Origin: Falsiroseomonas stagni DSM 19981
GTDB lineage: Bacteria; Pseudomonadota; Alphaproteobacteria; Acetobacterales; Acetobacteraceae
Assembly: GCF_900114315.1 (NCBI RefSeq)
Contig: NZ_FOSQ01000004.1
Coordinates: 135,725-199,724 of the forward strand
Length of the DNA stretch: 64,000 bases
Direction of reading: 5' to 3'
Shown: positions 52,961-61,627 of the stretch, piece after piece
Numbering within the stretch: position 1 is the first letter of the stretch
Layout: each line of letters begins with the position of its first letter
The notes under the pieces: model-generated
What the model was told of the DNA's origin: nothing
Databases searched by the model: none
The model's input: the letters and a program-made list of their open reading frames with translations, nothing else
Translations under genes and position numbers: made by a program

Positions 52961-53655
52961 GCCTCAGCCCTCTTCTTCGGCCCGCCACGACGGGCGGAGA
53001 CGATCTGCGCCAGGATGGACACCGCGATCTCCGGTGCCGTCACCGCCCCGATATCCAGGCCCACCGGCGCGGCGATGCGCGCGATCTCGGCCTCGCTCAG
53101 CCCCGCTTCCGTCAGCCGCGCCACGCGCTTGGCGTGCGTCTTCCGGCTGCCGAGGGAGCCCACATAGAAGGCCGGGCTGCGCAGCGCCACTTCCAGCGCC
53201 GGGTCATCCAGCTTCGGATCATGCGTCAGCGTCACGACGGCGGTGCGCGCATCGGGCTTCAGCGCCACCATCGCCTCATCCGGCCAGTCGGAGGAGATGG
53301 TGACGCGGTCGCCCATCCGTTCCCCGGTCGCGAAGGCACGGCGGGGGTCCACAACCGTCACCGCGAAACCCAGCGGCAGCGCCATCGGCACCAGCGCCTG
53401 CGCGATGTGCACGGCGCCGACGATGATGAGGCGCAGCGGCGGGTTCTCCGGCGCGATGAACCAGGTCTCGTTGCCGATGGTGACGTTGCGCGCCGCATCG
53501 GCGCGGATCGCGGCCTCGGCCTCCGCCGCCAGCGCCGCCGGCACATCATCCCCGGGCAGCAGGGCCTGCGCCCCATCCGGCAGGCGCGTCAGCAGGGCGA
53601 GGGGCGTCTTCGCCGCCCGCGCCGCCATCAGCCGTTCAAGAAGATCGGCCTTCAC
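52957..53655 (-). CDS. xdhC: XdhC-family protein, C-terminal Rossmann half (split XdhC)
   Basis: A 232-residue protein corresponding to the XdhC C-terminal Rossmann domain. LRLIIVGAVHIAQALVPMA is the nucleotide-binding start, DPRRAFATGERM the following strand, and GSLGSRKTHAKRV near the end is the family hallmark. The usual N-terminal XdhC/CoxI domain is missing here and is encoded by the preceding gene. The GTG start at 53655 overlaps that gene's stop (GTGA). XdhC binds sulfurated cofactor and delivers it to the apo-hydroxylase. Confidence 0.88.
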   Translation of the reverse strand: MKADLLERLMAARAAKTPLALLTRLPDGAQALLPGDDVPAALAAEAEAAIRADAARNVTIGNETWFIAPENPPLRLIIVGAVHIAQALVPMALPLGFAVTVVDPRRAFATGERMGDRVTISSDWPDEAMVALKPDARTAVVTLTHDPKLDDPALEVALRSPAFYVGSLGSRKTHAKRVARLTEAGLSEAEIARIAAPVGLDIGAVTAPEIAVSILAQIVSARRGGPKKRAEA

Positions 53656-53981
53656 CCGAGGCGCTCCACGAAGACCTTGAGCTTGCCGCCGCAGGCGAGC
53701 CCCACTTCCCAGGCGCGTTCGTCGCTGATGCCGAAATCCAGCAGCTGCGGCGTGCCGCTGGCCATGGTCTGCCGCGCCACCTCCGCCACCGCCCCCTCGA
53801 TGCACCCGCCGGAGACGCTGCCCGCGATGCGCCCGGATTCCGTCACCGCCAGGCGGGACCCGGCGGGGCGGGGGGAGGACCCCCAGGTCTCCACCACGGT
53901 GGCGATCGCGACCGTCTCGCCCTCCCCGGCCCAGCGGGCGGCGGTGGCCAGGATATCCTCGGAATCGGTGGTGGTGCTCAT
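53652..53981 (-). CDS. XdhC/CoxI N-terminal domain protein (split XdhC)
   Basis: A 109-residue protein equal to the XdhC_CoxI domain. Typical motifs are TVVETWGSSPRPAGSRLAV and GSVSGGCIEGAVAEVA, the latter containing the conserved Cys thought to hold or donate the sulfurated cofactor. LACGGKLKVFVE ends the domain. It works together with the Rossmann protein encoded by the next gene. Overlaps coxE by 4 bases at its start. Confidence 0.9.
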   Translation of the reverse strand: MSTTTDSEDILATAARWAGEGETVAIATVVETWGSSPRPAGSRLAVTESGRIAGSVSGGCIEGAVAEVARQTMASGTPQLLDFGISDERAWEVGLACGGKLKVFVERLG

Positions 53982-55201
53982 GCGGCACTCCCCATTCGGC
54001 CGGCGCGCGGGTCGCTGAGGACGGCCACCAGGTCACGCAGGCTCGCGAGATTATGGACCGGGCGAAACTCGTCGACATGCGGCAGCATCGCCCGGATGCC
54101 CTGGGATTTGGGCTGGAAGCCGGCGTAACGCAACAGCGGGTTCAGCCAGATCAACCGCCGGCATGATTTCCGGAGGCGATCCGTCGCCTCCGCCAGGCCC
54201 TTTGCCCCCTCCCGGTCGAGCCCGTCGGTGATCAGCAGCACCACCGCCCCCTGGCCCAGCACCCGGCGCGACCAGGCCTTGTTGAACAATTCCAGCGATT
54301 CGCCGATCCGCGTGCCGCCGGACCAGTCCGGCACCGCATGGGCCACCATCTCGAACGCCACCTCGGCATCCCGGTATTTCAGCTGGCGCGTGACGTTGGT
54401 CAGGCGGGTGCCGAAGAGGAAGGTGTGCACGCGGTCCCGGTCATTCGCGACGGCGTGCAGGAAATGCACCAGGATCTGCGCATAGCGCGCCATGCTGCCG
54501 GAGATGTCGCACAGCGCCACCAGCGGCGGCGGCCGCACCACGCGGCGGCGGCGGGATATGTCCATGATCTCCCCCCCGGTGCGCAGCCCTTCGCGGATGG
54601 TGGCGCGGAGGTCGGTGTAGGGCCCGGCATGGTCCGGCCGGAAGCGGCGGGTGGGGCGCGCATCCAGCGGCAGCACCAGGCGGCGGATCTCCTTCTTCGC
54701 GGCATTCAGCTCGGCCGCCGACATCGCCTCGAAATCCATGGTCTGGAGGCGCTCGCGCTCGCTGACCGTGAAGGTCATGTCGATGCGGTCCTCCGGCGGC
54801 TCCTCCGGCGGGCGGGGAGGCTTCGGCTTGTCGCCCTGCAAGGCCTCCGCCATGCGGCGGGATGCCGGCGTCGGCTTGGGCTGTTCCTTCATCCCGTCCA
54901 TCAGCGCCATGGCCGCGGCATGGGCGCCGGCCTCGGGATCGCGCCAGAACAGGCTGAAGGCGTGGTCGAACAGGAAGAAATGCTCGTGCTTGTGGACCAT
55001 CGTGGCGCGCAGCGCGGCGTGGAACTGCGCCTTGTCCCCGATCTCGATCGCCTCCAGCGCCGCCGCCCCCGCCAGCAGCTCCGCGGGGCCGATCGGCAGG
55101 CCGGCGCGCCGCAGCAGCCGCCCGAAGGCCACCAGGTTGTTGCCCATTGCCCCGCCGCCCGCATGGGACGGCAGCAGCATCGCGGTCTTGGGGGGGATCA
55201 T
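53978..55201 (-). CDS. coxE: CoxE-like VWA-domain protein
   Basis: A 407-residue protein. The N-terminal half is helical and basic with a Pro-rich patch near 125-140. The C-terminal von Willebrand A domain has the MIDAS motif DISGS at 232-236, SGGTRIGESL and LLITDGLDREGA. CoxE works with the AAA+ ATPase CoxD to mature the copper-molybdenum or related active site. The start at 55201 is tentative; MGNNLVAFG at residue 19 is a second possibility. 19 bases separate it from coxD upstream. Confidence 0.9.
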   Translation of the reverse strand: MIPPKTAMLLPSHAGGGAMGNNLVAFGRLLRRAGLPIGPAELLAGAAALEAIEIGDKAQFHAALRATMVHKHEHFFLFDHAFSLFWRDPEAGAHAAAMALMDGMKEQPKPTPASRRMAEALQGDKPKPPRPPEEPPEDRIDMTFTVSERERLQTMDFEAMSAAELNAAKKEIRRLVLPLDARPTRRFRPDHAGPYTDLRATIREGLRTGGEIMDISRRRRVVRPPPLVALCDISGSMARYAQILVHFLHAVANDRDRVHTFLFGTRLTNVTRQLKYRDAEVAFEMVAHAVPDWSGGTRIGESLELFNKAWSRRVLGQGAVVLLITDGLDREGAKGLAEATDRLRKSCRRLIWLNPLLRYAGFQPKSQGIRAMLPHVDEFRPVHNLASLRDLVAVLSDPRAGRMGSAA

Positions 55202-55220
55202 GCGGGGTCCGCCACCCCCC

Positions 55221-56117
55221 TCACGCCGCCGCCTGCTTCGCTTCCGTCACCAGCCGCGCGGCCTCCGCGCCCCGGATCTTGGCGATGTCGTCCTGGTATT
55301 TCAGCAGCGCGCCCAGCGTCTCATCCACCAAAGCGGGCTCCAGCTCCTTCGCATCCAGCGCGGAGAGCGCTTGCGCCCAGTCGATGGTCTCCGCCACCCC
55401 CGGCGGCTTGAAGGTATCGGCGCCCCGCACCGCCTGCACGAAGGCCACCACCTGGGCGGAGAGCCTGTCGCTGACCTGCGGCGCCCGGATCTTCAGGATC
55501 GCCCGTTCCCGCGCCGCATTGGGGTAGTCCACCCAGTGATACAGGCACCGCCGGCGGATCGCGTCATGCACCTCCCGCGTCCGGTTCGAGGTGATGACCA
55601 CCACGGGCGGCGTCGCGGCCTTCACCGTGCCGAGTTCCGGGATCGTCACCTGGAAATCCGCCAGGATCTCCAGCAGGAAGGCCTCGAAGGGCTCGTCCGC
55701 GCGGTCGAGTTCGTCGATCAGCAGCACGGCGGGTTCCCCCTCCAGCGCCTGCAGCAGCGGCCGGGCCTGGAGGAAGCGGCGGTCATAGATGCCCCGCTCC
55801 AGGCTGCCCTTGTCCCCCGCCTCCCCACTGGCTTCCGCCAGCCGGATCGCCATCAGCTGCCTGGCGTGGTTCCACTCATAGGCGGCGGAGGCCAGATCCA
55901 TGCCGTCATAGCATTGCAGCCGCACCAGGCGGCGCGGCAGCTGCGCGGCCAGGACCTTGGCGATCTCCGTCTTGCCCGTCCCCGGCTCGCCTTCCAGCAT
56001 GATGGGCCGGCCCATCTTCAGCGCCAGGTGGATGGTGGTGGCCAGCTGGCGGTCGGCGACATAGCCGCCTTCCCCCAGCAGGCGCTGCGTGGCGGCGACG
56101 TCGGCGGGCGTCGTCAC
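55221..56117 (-). CDS. coxD: CoxD-like MoxR-family AAA+ ATPase
   Basis: A 298-residue AAA+ ATPase. Walker A GEPGTGKT is at residues 43-50, Walker B is VLLIDELDRADE, sensor 1 is VVITSNRTREV, and the arginine finger region RRRCLYHWVDYP is typical for the CoxD branch. It is the chaperone partner of the VWA protein encoded downstream. It lies 2 bases after the coxG stop, indicating co-transcription. Confidence 0.93.
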   Translation of the reverse strand: MTTPADVAATQRLLGEGGYVADRQLATTIHLALKMGRPIMLEGEPGTGKTEIAKVLAAQLPRRLVRLQCYDGMDLASAAYEWNHARQLMAIRLAEASGEAGDKGSLERGIYDRRFLQARPLLQALEGEPAVLLIDELDRADEPFEAFLLEILADFQVTIPELGTVKAATPPVVVITSNRTREVHDAIRRRCLYHWVDYPNAARERAILKIRAPQVSDRLSAQVVAFVQAVRGADTFKPPGVAETIDWAQALSALDAKELEPALVDETLGALLKYQDDIAKIRGAEAARLVTEAKQAAA

Positions 56118-56119
56118 GC

Positions 56120-56776
56120 TCAGCGCACCAGGAACAGCAGCGCCAGGATCACGACCATGGCCCCGCCGCCCAGCCAGACCTGCGGCGGGAAGCCCATGAA
56201 ATCCTGCGTCAGCAGCCGCCCGGCCTTGGCGAAGATGTCGTCTCCGGCCGGTGCCGGGGCGGCGGCCCGGGCGGGGGCGGCGGGCGCGGCGCCCTCGACC
56301 GCCGCCGGGGCCTCGGCCACCGGCTCCGGCACCGCCGGCGTCAGCTGCGCGGCGAAGCGGTCGAAGAACTGGTCGGCCATGGACTTGGCCGTGCTGTCGA
56401 TCAGCCGCGCGCCGAGCTGCGCCATCTTGCCGCCGACCTGCGCCTTCACGTTGTAGCGCAGCACCGTCTCGCTGGGCCCGACCTCATCCAGCGCGACATC
56501 CGCGCCGCCCTTGGCGAAGCCCATGGCGCCGCCCGTGCCTTCCCCCGAAATGGTGTAGGAGGCCGGCGGGTTGATGTTGGACAGCGTGACCTTGCCGCCG
56601 AACTTGGCCGACATCGGGCCGAGCTTCATGGACACCTTGGCCTGGAACTGGTCGTCCCCGATCCGCTCCACGCTCTCGCAGCCCGGAATCGCTTCCTTCA
56701 GCACGGCGGGGTCGTTCAGCGCGGCCCAGACCGCTTCGCGGGGTGCGCCGATGCGCCGTTCGCCAGTCATTTCCAT
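56120..56776 (-). CDS. coxG: CoxG-like SRPBCC protein with C-terminal membrane anchor
   Basis: A 218-residue protein. Residues 1-145 form the CoxG-type SRPBCC domain (GERRIGAPREAVWAALNDP, PGCESVERIGDDQF, MADQFFDRFAAQL). An Ala/Pro-rich linker follows, then a C-terminal hydrophobic helix (about 197-216) that would anchor the protein in the inner membrane. CoxG has been linked to membrane attachment of CO-dehydrogenase-type enzymes. The ATG at 56776 has GGAG upstream. First gene of the leftward maturation operon. Confidence 0.92.
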   Translation of the reverse strand: MEMTGERRIGAPREAVWAALNDPAVLKEAIPGCESVERIGDDQFQAKVSMKLGPMSAKFGGKVTLSNINPPASYTISGEGTGGAMGFAKGGADVALDEVGPSETVLRYNVKAQVGGKMAQLGARLIDSTAKSMADQFFDRFAAQLTPAVPEPVAEAPAAVEGAAPAAPARAAAPAPAGDDIFAKAGRLLTQDFMGFPPQVWLGGGAMVVILALLFLVR

Positions 56777-56935
56777 GGGGATCACTCCGTCTGTCGGCGG
56801 CGAAGTTAGGCCCGGCGGGCGCGGGCGGAAAGGGCAGGGGGCGGGGGAGGCGCCCGGAAGGCCGCGCCGGACAGGATCGTGACGGCGGCGATGGTTGCCT
56901 GTATGCGCAATCCCGGGGTCTGGGGAGACAGGGGA

Positions 56936-58345
56936 ATGGGGACGGAGCGCCTGCTGCGCCATCTGGGACTGGCCGTGCTGCTGGCCGCGCTGCCGGCGCC
57001 GGCCTGGGCGGCCGGCGTGCCGGGGGCGGAACTCTCCCTGGCCTGGACCATCCCCTTCGTGGGCATCCTGCTCTCCATCGCGCTGATGCCCTTGTTCGCC
57101 GCGGGGTTGTGGCACCACCACTACGGCAAGATCGCCGCCGGCTGGGCGGCGCTGTTCCTGCTGCCCTTCGCCGCATTCTTCGGCCCCGGCGCCGCCTGGT
57201 ATGAATTCAGCCATGTGGCGGTGCTGGAATACATCCCCTTCATCGCCCTGCTCACCGCGCTCTACACCGCGGGCGGTGGCGTCATGCTCAAGGGATCGCT
57301 GGTCGGCACCCCCGGCACCAATGTCGCGCTGCTGGCCATCGGCACCGTGCTCGCCAGCCTGATGGGCACCACCGGCGCCGCCATGGTGATGATCCGCCCC
57401 GTGCTGCGCGCCAACGCCTTCCGCCGCAACAAGACCCACACCTTCGTCTTCTTCATCTTCCTGGTCGCCAATATCGGCGGCAGCCTGACCCCCGTCGGCG
57501 ACCCGCCCCTCTATCTCGGCTTCCTCCGCGGCGTGTCCTTCTTCTGGCCGACGACGCACATGTTCGGCGAATTCCTGCTCTGCGCCGTCGTGCTGCTCGC
57601 CCTCTACTGGGTCTTCGATACCATCGCCTGGAACCGGGAGAAGCCGGTGCCGCCCGTGACCACGACGAAGGAGCCGCTTTCCATCGAGGGCTGGCTGAAT
57701 GTCGGCCTGCTCGGCGCCATCGTCGCCGTCGTCATCGCCATGGGCTACGTCAAGCTCGGCGTCGTCCCCGTCCTCGGCCACCCGATGGAGGTCGAGAAGC
57801 TGGTCGGCATCGCCCTCTTCGCCGCCATCACCCTGGTCTCCGTCTTCGGCACCACCCCCGCGCTCCGCGAAGCCAACGGCTTCGCCTGGGGCGCGATCCT
57901 GGAAGTGGCGAAACTCTTCGCCGCCATCTTCCTCACCATGGCGCCGGTGCTGGCGATCCTCCGCGCCGGCAGCGCGGGGGCGGCGGCGGGCCTGGTGGCG
58001 CTGACGTCCGACGCCAATGGCGCACCCATCCCCTGGGTCTATTTCTGGATGTCGGGGGCGCTGTCCTCCTTCCTCGACAACGCGCCGACCTACATCGTCT
58101 TCTTCGAACTGGCCGGCGGCGATCCGGCCTACCTGATGACGCAGGGCGCGCTGGTGCTCGCCGCCATCTCCTGCGGCGCGGTGTTCATGGGCGCCAACAG
58201 CTATATCGGCAACGCGCCCAACTTCATGGTGAAGGCCATCGTGGAGGAGAATGGCGAACGCATGCCATCCTTCTTCGGCTACTGCGCCTGGGCCGCCTGC
58301 ATCCTGCTGCCCTTGTTCGTGCTGGTGACGCTGATCTTCTTCTGA
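56936..58345 (+). CDS. Putative sodium:proton antiporter / CitMHS_2-type transporter
   Basis: A roughly 469-residue membrane protein with about 11-12 helices and a possible cleavable leader (ends AWAAGVPG). Ion-transporter superfamily features include NIGGSLTPVGDPPLYLGFLR and SGALSSFLDNAPTYIVFFEL, the paired hairpin motifs. The pattern fits the family annotated as sodium:proton antiporter or putative citrate transporter. The ATG at 56936 is preferred with GGGGAG 8 bases upstream; ATGs at 56903 and 56879 are possible. Divergent from coxG. Confidence 0.85.
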   Translation: MGTERLLRHLGLAVLLAALPAPAWAAGVPGAELSLAWTIPFVGILLSIALMPLFAAGLWHHHYGKIAAGWAALFLLPFAAFFGPGAAWYEFSHVAVLEYIPFIALLTALYTAGGGVMLKGSLVGTPGTNVALLAIGTVLASLMGTTGAAMVMIRPVLRANAFRRNKTHTFVFFIFLVANIGGSLTPVGDPPLYLGFLRGVSFFWPTTHMFGEFLLCAVVLLALYWVFDTIAWNREKPVPPVTTTKEPLSIEGWLNVGLLGAIVAVVIAMGYVKLGVVPVLGHPMEVEKLVGIALFAAITLVSVFGTTPALREANGFAWGAILEVAKLFAAIFLTMAPVLAILRAGSAGAAAGLVALTSDANGAPIPWVYFWMSGALSSFLDNAPTYIVFFELAGGDPAYLMTQGALVLAAISCGAVFMGANSYIGNAPNFMVKAIVEENGERMPSFFGYCAWAACILLPLFVLVTLIFF

Positions 58346-58363
58346 GGTCGCTGGCTTCGCCAT

Positions 58364-58389
58364 CGGGCGCGCGTTGACAGGCGCGCCCG
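58364..58389 (+). terminator. Terminator-like hairpin after the antiporter gene
   Basis: CGGGCGCGC (58364-58372) and GCGCGCCCG (58381-58389) form a perfect 9-bp stem with an 8-base loop GTTGACAG. It starts 18 bases after the stop. No T-tract. The loop contains TTGACA, so the site might also include the -35 of the next gene. Confidence 0.5.
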
Positions 58390-58427
58390 GCGCGGCAGGA
58401 TGCCCGCGACGACAGGAACGAAGGCGG

Positions 58428-59417
58428 ATGACGGCCATGCTCTCGCGACGCCTTGCGCTGACGGCCCTCGGCGCCGCCGCCCTGCCGGGCAGCGCCGCCC
58501 TGGCGCAGCCCGCCTACCCCGCGCGCCCCATCCGGATCATCATCCCCTTCGCCGCCGGCGGGCCGACCGACATCGTCGCCCGCCTGATCGCGGACCGCAT
58601 GGCGGCGCGCCTCGGCCAGCCCGTCGTGGTCGATGCCCGCCCCGGCGCGGGCGGCGCCATCGCGGCGGAAGCGGTGGCCCGCGCGGCGCCGGACGGCCAC
58701 ACCCTGCTGATCGGCACCGCCACCACCCATGCCGTCAACCCGACGCTTCAGGATGGCAGGCTGCCCTTCCACCCCATCCGCGATTTCGCGCCGATCGCGC
58801 AGATCGCCCGCGTGCCCATCGTGCTGGTCACGCATCCCGGCCTGCCGGCGCGGGACCTGCCGGAATTCATCGCCCTGCTGCGCGCCAGGCCCGGCCAGAT
58901 GAACTACGGCTCCTCCGGCACCGGTTCCATGGGCCACCTGGCGGCCGTGCTGCTGATGCAGCAGCTCGGCACCCAGGCCACCCACATCCCCTATCGCGGC
59001 TCCGCGCCCATGGCGGCCGATCTCCTCGCCGGCCGGGTCGATTTCGCCACCGATGCGCTCGCCTCCGTCGTCCCCTTCGTGCAGGACAACCGCATCCGCG
59101 CGCTGGCCATCGCGACGCCGGACCGCGCCGCCGCCCTGCCCAGCCTGCCGACCTTCGCGGAAGCCGGGATGCCGGGGTTCGAGGCCTATACCTGGAACGT
59201 CGTCTTCGCCCCCGCCGGCACGCCCGCGCCCATCATCCAGCTCCTCAACACCACCCTGAACGCGGTGGTCGGGGAGGCCGAAGTCGCGCAGCGCCTGTCG
59301 GAGATGGGCCAGCCCGCCGTCACCGGCACCACGCCGCAGGGCACCGCCGCCTTCGTGCAGGCCGAACTCACGAAATGGGAACCCGTGGTCCGCGCCTCCG
59401 GCGCCACCCCGAGCTGA
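58428..59417 (+). CDS. Bug-type TTT substrate receptor
   Basis: A 329-residue periplasmic receptor. Leader with SRRLALTALG and cleavage near ALAQP. Family motifs: RIIIPFAAGGPTDIVARL, VVDARPGAGGAIAAEAVA, IPYRGSAPMAADLLAG. Start at 58428 or the internal ATG at 58437; both give a functional leader. No membrane TctAB genes are nearby. It is followed at 11 bases by a PNPOx-like gene and then a deaminase, suggesting a catabolic cluster. Confidence 0.9.
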   Translation: MTAMLSRRLALTALGAAALPGSAALAQPAYPARPIRIIIPFAAGGPTDIVARLIADRMAARLGQPVVVDARPGAGGAIAAEAVARAAPDGHTLLIGTATTHAVNPTLQDGRLPFHPIRDFAPIAQIARVPIVLVTHPGLPARDLPEFIALLRARPGQMNYGSSGTGSMGHLAAVLLMQQLGTQATHIPYRGSAPMAADLLAGRVDFATDALASVVPFVQDNRIRALAIATPDRAAALPSLPTFAEAGMPGFEAYTWNVVFAPAGTPAPIIQLLNTTLNAVVGEAEVAQRLSEMGQPAVTGTTPQGTAAFVQAELTKWEPVVRASGATPS

Positions 59418-59428
59418 GGCGGCACCGC

Positions 59429-60022
59429 ATGGACGATCTCCGGTCGATCTACCCCGAGCCCACGGCGCTGGCCGTCGCGAAGCAGTTCGACACGCTCGAT
59501 GACTTCGCGCGCCTCTTCATCGCCCGCTCCCCCTTCCTGGTGATGGCGACCGCGGATGCGGCGGGGAATTGCGATGCCTCCCCCCGCGGCGATGCGCCCG
59601 GCTTCGTCGTGGTGCTGGACGACAGGCGCCTGCTGATCCCCGACCGGCCCGGCAACAACCGCGTGGACAGCCTCCAGAACCTGGCCGCCAACCCGAAGCT
59701 CGGGCTGCTGTTCTTCGTGCCGGGGGTGCTGGAGACGCTGCGCGTCAACGGCAGCGCAACCCTGGTGACGGATACCGCCACGCTGGGCGGCCTGGCTGCG
59801 CAGGACCGCCTGCCGAAAAGCGCCCTGCTGGTCACGGTGGAGGAGGTCTTCTTCCACTGCGGCAAGTCCCTCAAGCGCAGCGCCCTCTGGGACCCCGCCC
59901 GCCACGCCACACCAGGCGAGATCCCGAGCCTCGGCCGCATCCTGGCCCGCCAGACCGGCCGGATCGGGGAGCAGGAGGCCGAGACGCGCGTGGCCCATGC
60001 CTATGAGGCGCATCTCTACTGA
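59429..60022 (+). CDS. Pyridoxamine 5'-phosphate oxidase-like FMN-binding protein
   Basis: A 197-residue split-barrel flavoprotein of the PNPOx-like group (MSMEG_1061-type layout). Motifs are SPFLVMATADAAGNCDASPR, then DRPGNNRVDSLQNL, which fits the FMN phosphate side, and FFHCGKSLKRSALW near the C-terminus. Probably a reductase or oxidase using FMN or F420; substrate unknown. The ATG at 59429 lies 11 bases after the Bug receptor stop. The deaminase gene follows after 16 bases. Confidence 0.87.
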   Translation: MDDLRSIYPEPTALAVAKQFDTLDDFARLFIARSPFLVMATADAAGNCDASPRGDAPGFVVVLDDRRLLIPDRPGNNRVDSLQNLAANPKLGLLFFVPGVLETLRVNGSATLVTDTATLGGLAAQDRLPKSALLVTVEEVFFHCGKSLKRSALWDPARHATPGEIPSLGRILARQTGRIGEQEAETRVAHAYEAHLY

Positions 60023-60038
60023 CGGAGGCGACACGCCC

Positions 60039-60491
60039 ATGGACGACGCCGGCTTCATGGCCCTGGCCCTCGCGGAGGCCCAGCGCGGCTTCGACGAAGG
60101 CGGCGTGCCCGTCGGCGCCGTCCTCGTCGGCGTGGAGGGCCGCCTCCTCGGCGGCGGCCACAACCGCCGCGTCCAGGATGGCGACCCCATCGCGCATGGG
60201 GAGATGGATTGCCTCCGCCGCGTCGGCCGGATGCGGAGCTATGCCGGCACCACCCTCTACACCACGCTGACGCCCTGCATGATGTGCACCGGCACCATCA
60301 TCCAGTTCGGCATTTCGCGGGTCGTCATCGGGGAGAACCGGAGCTTCGACGGCAACGAGGACTTTCTTCAGTCGCGCGGCGTCGCCGTCACCGTGCTGGA
60401 CGATCCCGCCTGCGTGGCGCTGATGCAGCGCTTCCAGCGGGAGAAGCCGGCAGTCTGGGCGGAGGATATCGGGGTGGATCCGCCGGGCTGA
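60039..60491 (+). CDS. Cytosine-deaminase-like (Fcy1-type) zinc deaminase
   Basis: A 150-residue zinc-dependent deaminase. The catalytic motif is AHGEMD with His53 and Glu55, and the second zinc motif PCMMC gives Cys80 and Cys83. The sequence around them (TTLYTTLTPCMMCTG, FGISRVVIGENRSF and the ending KPAVWAEDIG) follows the yeast cytosine deaminase pattern more closely than TadA or guanine deaminases. Product would be uracil from cytosine, or a related amidine/pyrimidine. GGAGG lies about 11 bases before the ATG. Confidence 0.87.
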   Translation: MDDAGFMALALAEAQRGFDEGGVPVGAVLVGVEGRLLGGGHNRRVQDGDPIAHGEMDCLRRVGRMRSYAGTTLYTTLTPCMMCTGTIIQFGISRVVIGENRSFDGNEDFLQSRGVAVTVLDDPACVALMQRFQREKPAVWAEDIGVDPPG

Positions 60492-60645
60492 ACTGGCCCA
60501 GCGGATTTCGCCGATTCCGCGCGAAGCACCGGGCCAGTCGGTCCTGTCGGCGGGTCTGCCATGGCCCCCTTGCCGGGCTGGCCGTCTGGCCGGGGTGGCG
60601 CTTCCGGTGCCACACTGGCCCGAACCCGAGATCACGGAGCCGTCC
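60492..60645. other. Spacer between the deaminase and the PrpB-like gene
   Basis: About 150 bases with only short GC-rich symmetries (for example GCCGGGCTGGCC). CACGGAGCC ahead of 60646 provides the ribosome site of the lyase. No gene supported. Confidence 0.4.
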
Positions 60646-61569
60646 ATGCCCTATGTTGTCGCCGATGACCTGCCCGATGCCCCCGCCGGCGTGCGCTTCC
60701 GCGCCCTGCTGGACCGGCCGCAGATCCTCCAGATGCCCGGCGCGCATCTCGGCATCGCCGCGCTGCTGGCCAGGAAGCAGGGGTTCGAGGCGCTCTACAT
60801 GTCCGGCGCCGCCATGTCCGCCACCATGGGCCTGCCCGACCTCGGCATGATCACGGTGGATGAAGTGGCCGCCTATATCCGCCAGGTCACCCGCGCCGCC
60901 GGCCTTCCCACGCTGGTCGATGGCGACACCGGCTATGGGGAAGCGCTGAACGTCATGCACATGGTCCGCGTGTTCGAGGAAGCCGGCGCCGGCGCCGTGC
61001 ACCTGGAAGACCAGCTGCTGCCCAAGAAGTGCGGGCACCTCAACGACAAGAAGCTGGCCGATGCCCGTGACATGGCCGCCAAGGTCGCCGCCGCCCGCAA
61101 GGCCCGCCGCCACCTCTACATCATCGCCCGCACCGATGCGGCGGCGAGCGAGGGCATGGACGGCGCCGTCGCCCGCGCCAAGCTGTATCTGGAAGCCGGC
61201 GCCGACGCCGTGTTCCCGGAGGCGCTGACGACGCGGGAGATGTTCGCCGAATTCGCGAAGCGGATGCCCGGCGTGAAGCTGCTGGCCAACATGACCGAAT
61301 TCGGCCGCACGCCCTTCCTGACGGCCAAGGAGTTCGAGGACCTCGGCTACAACATGGTGATCTGGCCGGTCAGCCACCTCCGCGTCGCGGCCCGCGCGAT
61401 GGAGACGCTCTACGCCGCGATCCGCAGCGATGGCGGCACCCAGAACCAGTTGGACCGCATGCAGACCCGCGCCCAGCTCTACGAGACCATCGGCTACCAC
61501 GACTACGAGGCGCTGGATTCGTCCCTGGTCAAGACCATCATCCCGACCGGCATGCCGCAGGGCAAGTGA
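60646..61569 (+). CDS. PrpB-like isocitrate lyase / PEP mutase family enzyme
   Basis: A 307-residue TIM-barrel enzyme. The catalytic loop is LLPKKCGH with Cys129, as in methylisocitrate lyase. Metal ligands fit DGDTGYGEALNV. LEDQLLPKKCGHL and IARTDAAASEG are family hallmarks. Alternatives within the family are oxaloacetate decarboxylase or 2,3-dimethylmalate lyase, since no prpC/D genes are adjacent. A strong terminator follows the stop. Confidence 0.88.
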   Translation: MPYVVADDLPDAPAGVRFRALLDRPQILQMPGAHLGIAALLARKQGFEALYMSGAAMSATMGLPDLGMITVDEVAAYIRQVTRAAGLPTLVDGDTGYGEALNVMHMVRVFEEAGAGAVHLEDQLLPKKCGHLNDKKLADARDMAAKVAAARKARRHLYIIARTDAAASEGMDGAVARAKLYLEAGADAVFPEALTTREMFAEFAKRMPGVKLLANMTEFGRTPFLTAKEFEDLGYNMVIWPVSHLRVAARAMETLYAAIRSDGGTQNQLDRMQTRAQLYETIGYHDYEALDSSLVKTIIPTGMPQGK

Positions 61570-61578
61570 CCGTCAACT

Positions 61579-61604
61579 CCCTCCCCCGCGCTTGCGGGGG
61601 AGGG
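61579..61604 (+). terminator. Strong terminator hairpin after the PrpB-like gene
   Basis: CCCTCCCCCGC (61579-61589), loop GCTT, GCGGGGGAGGG (61594-61604): a perfect 11-bp stem, followed by TCGGGGTGGGGGTTTG. This CTCCCCCGC...GCGGGGGAG type of palindrome is a common interspersed intergenic element in alphaproteobacterial genomes. It lies between two convergent genes and can serve both. Confidence 0.75.
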
Positions 61605-61627
61605 TCGGGGTGGGGGTTTGCGCCCCC

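Noticed and set aside
56777-58438. Long minus-strand extension of coxG
   Set aside because: Antisense to the antiporter gene, His/Gly/Asp-rich, and CoxG homology begins at 56776.
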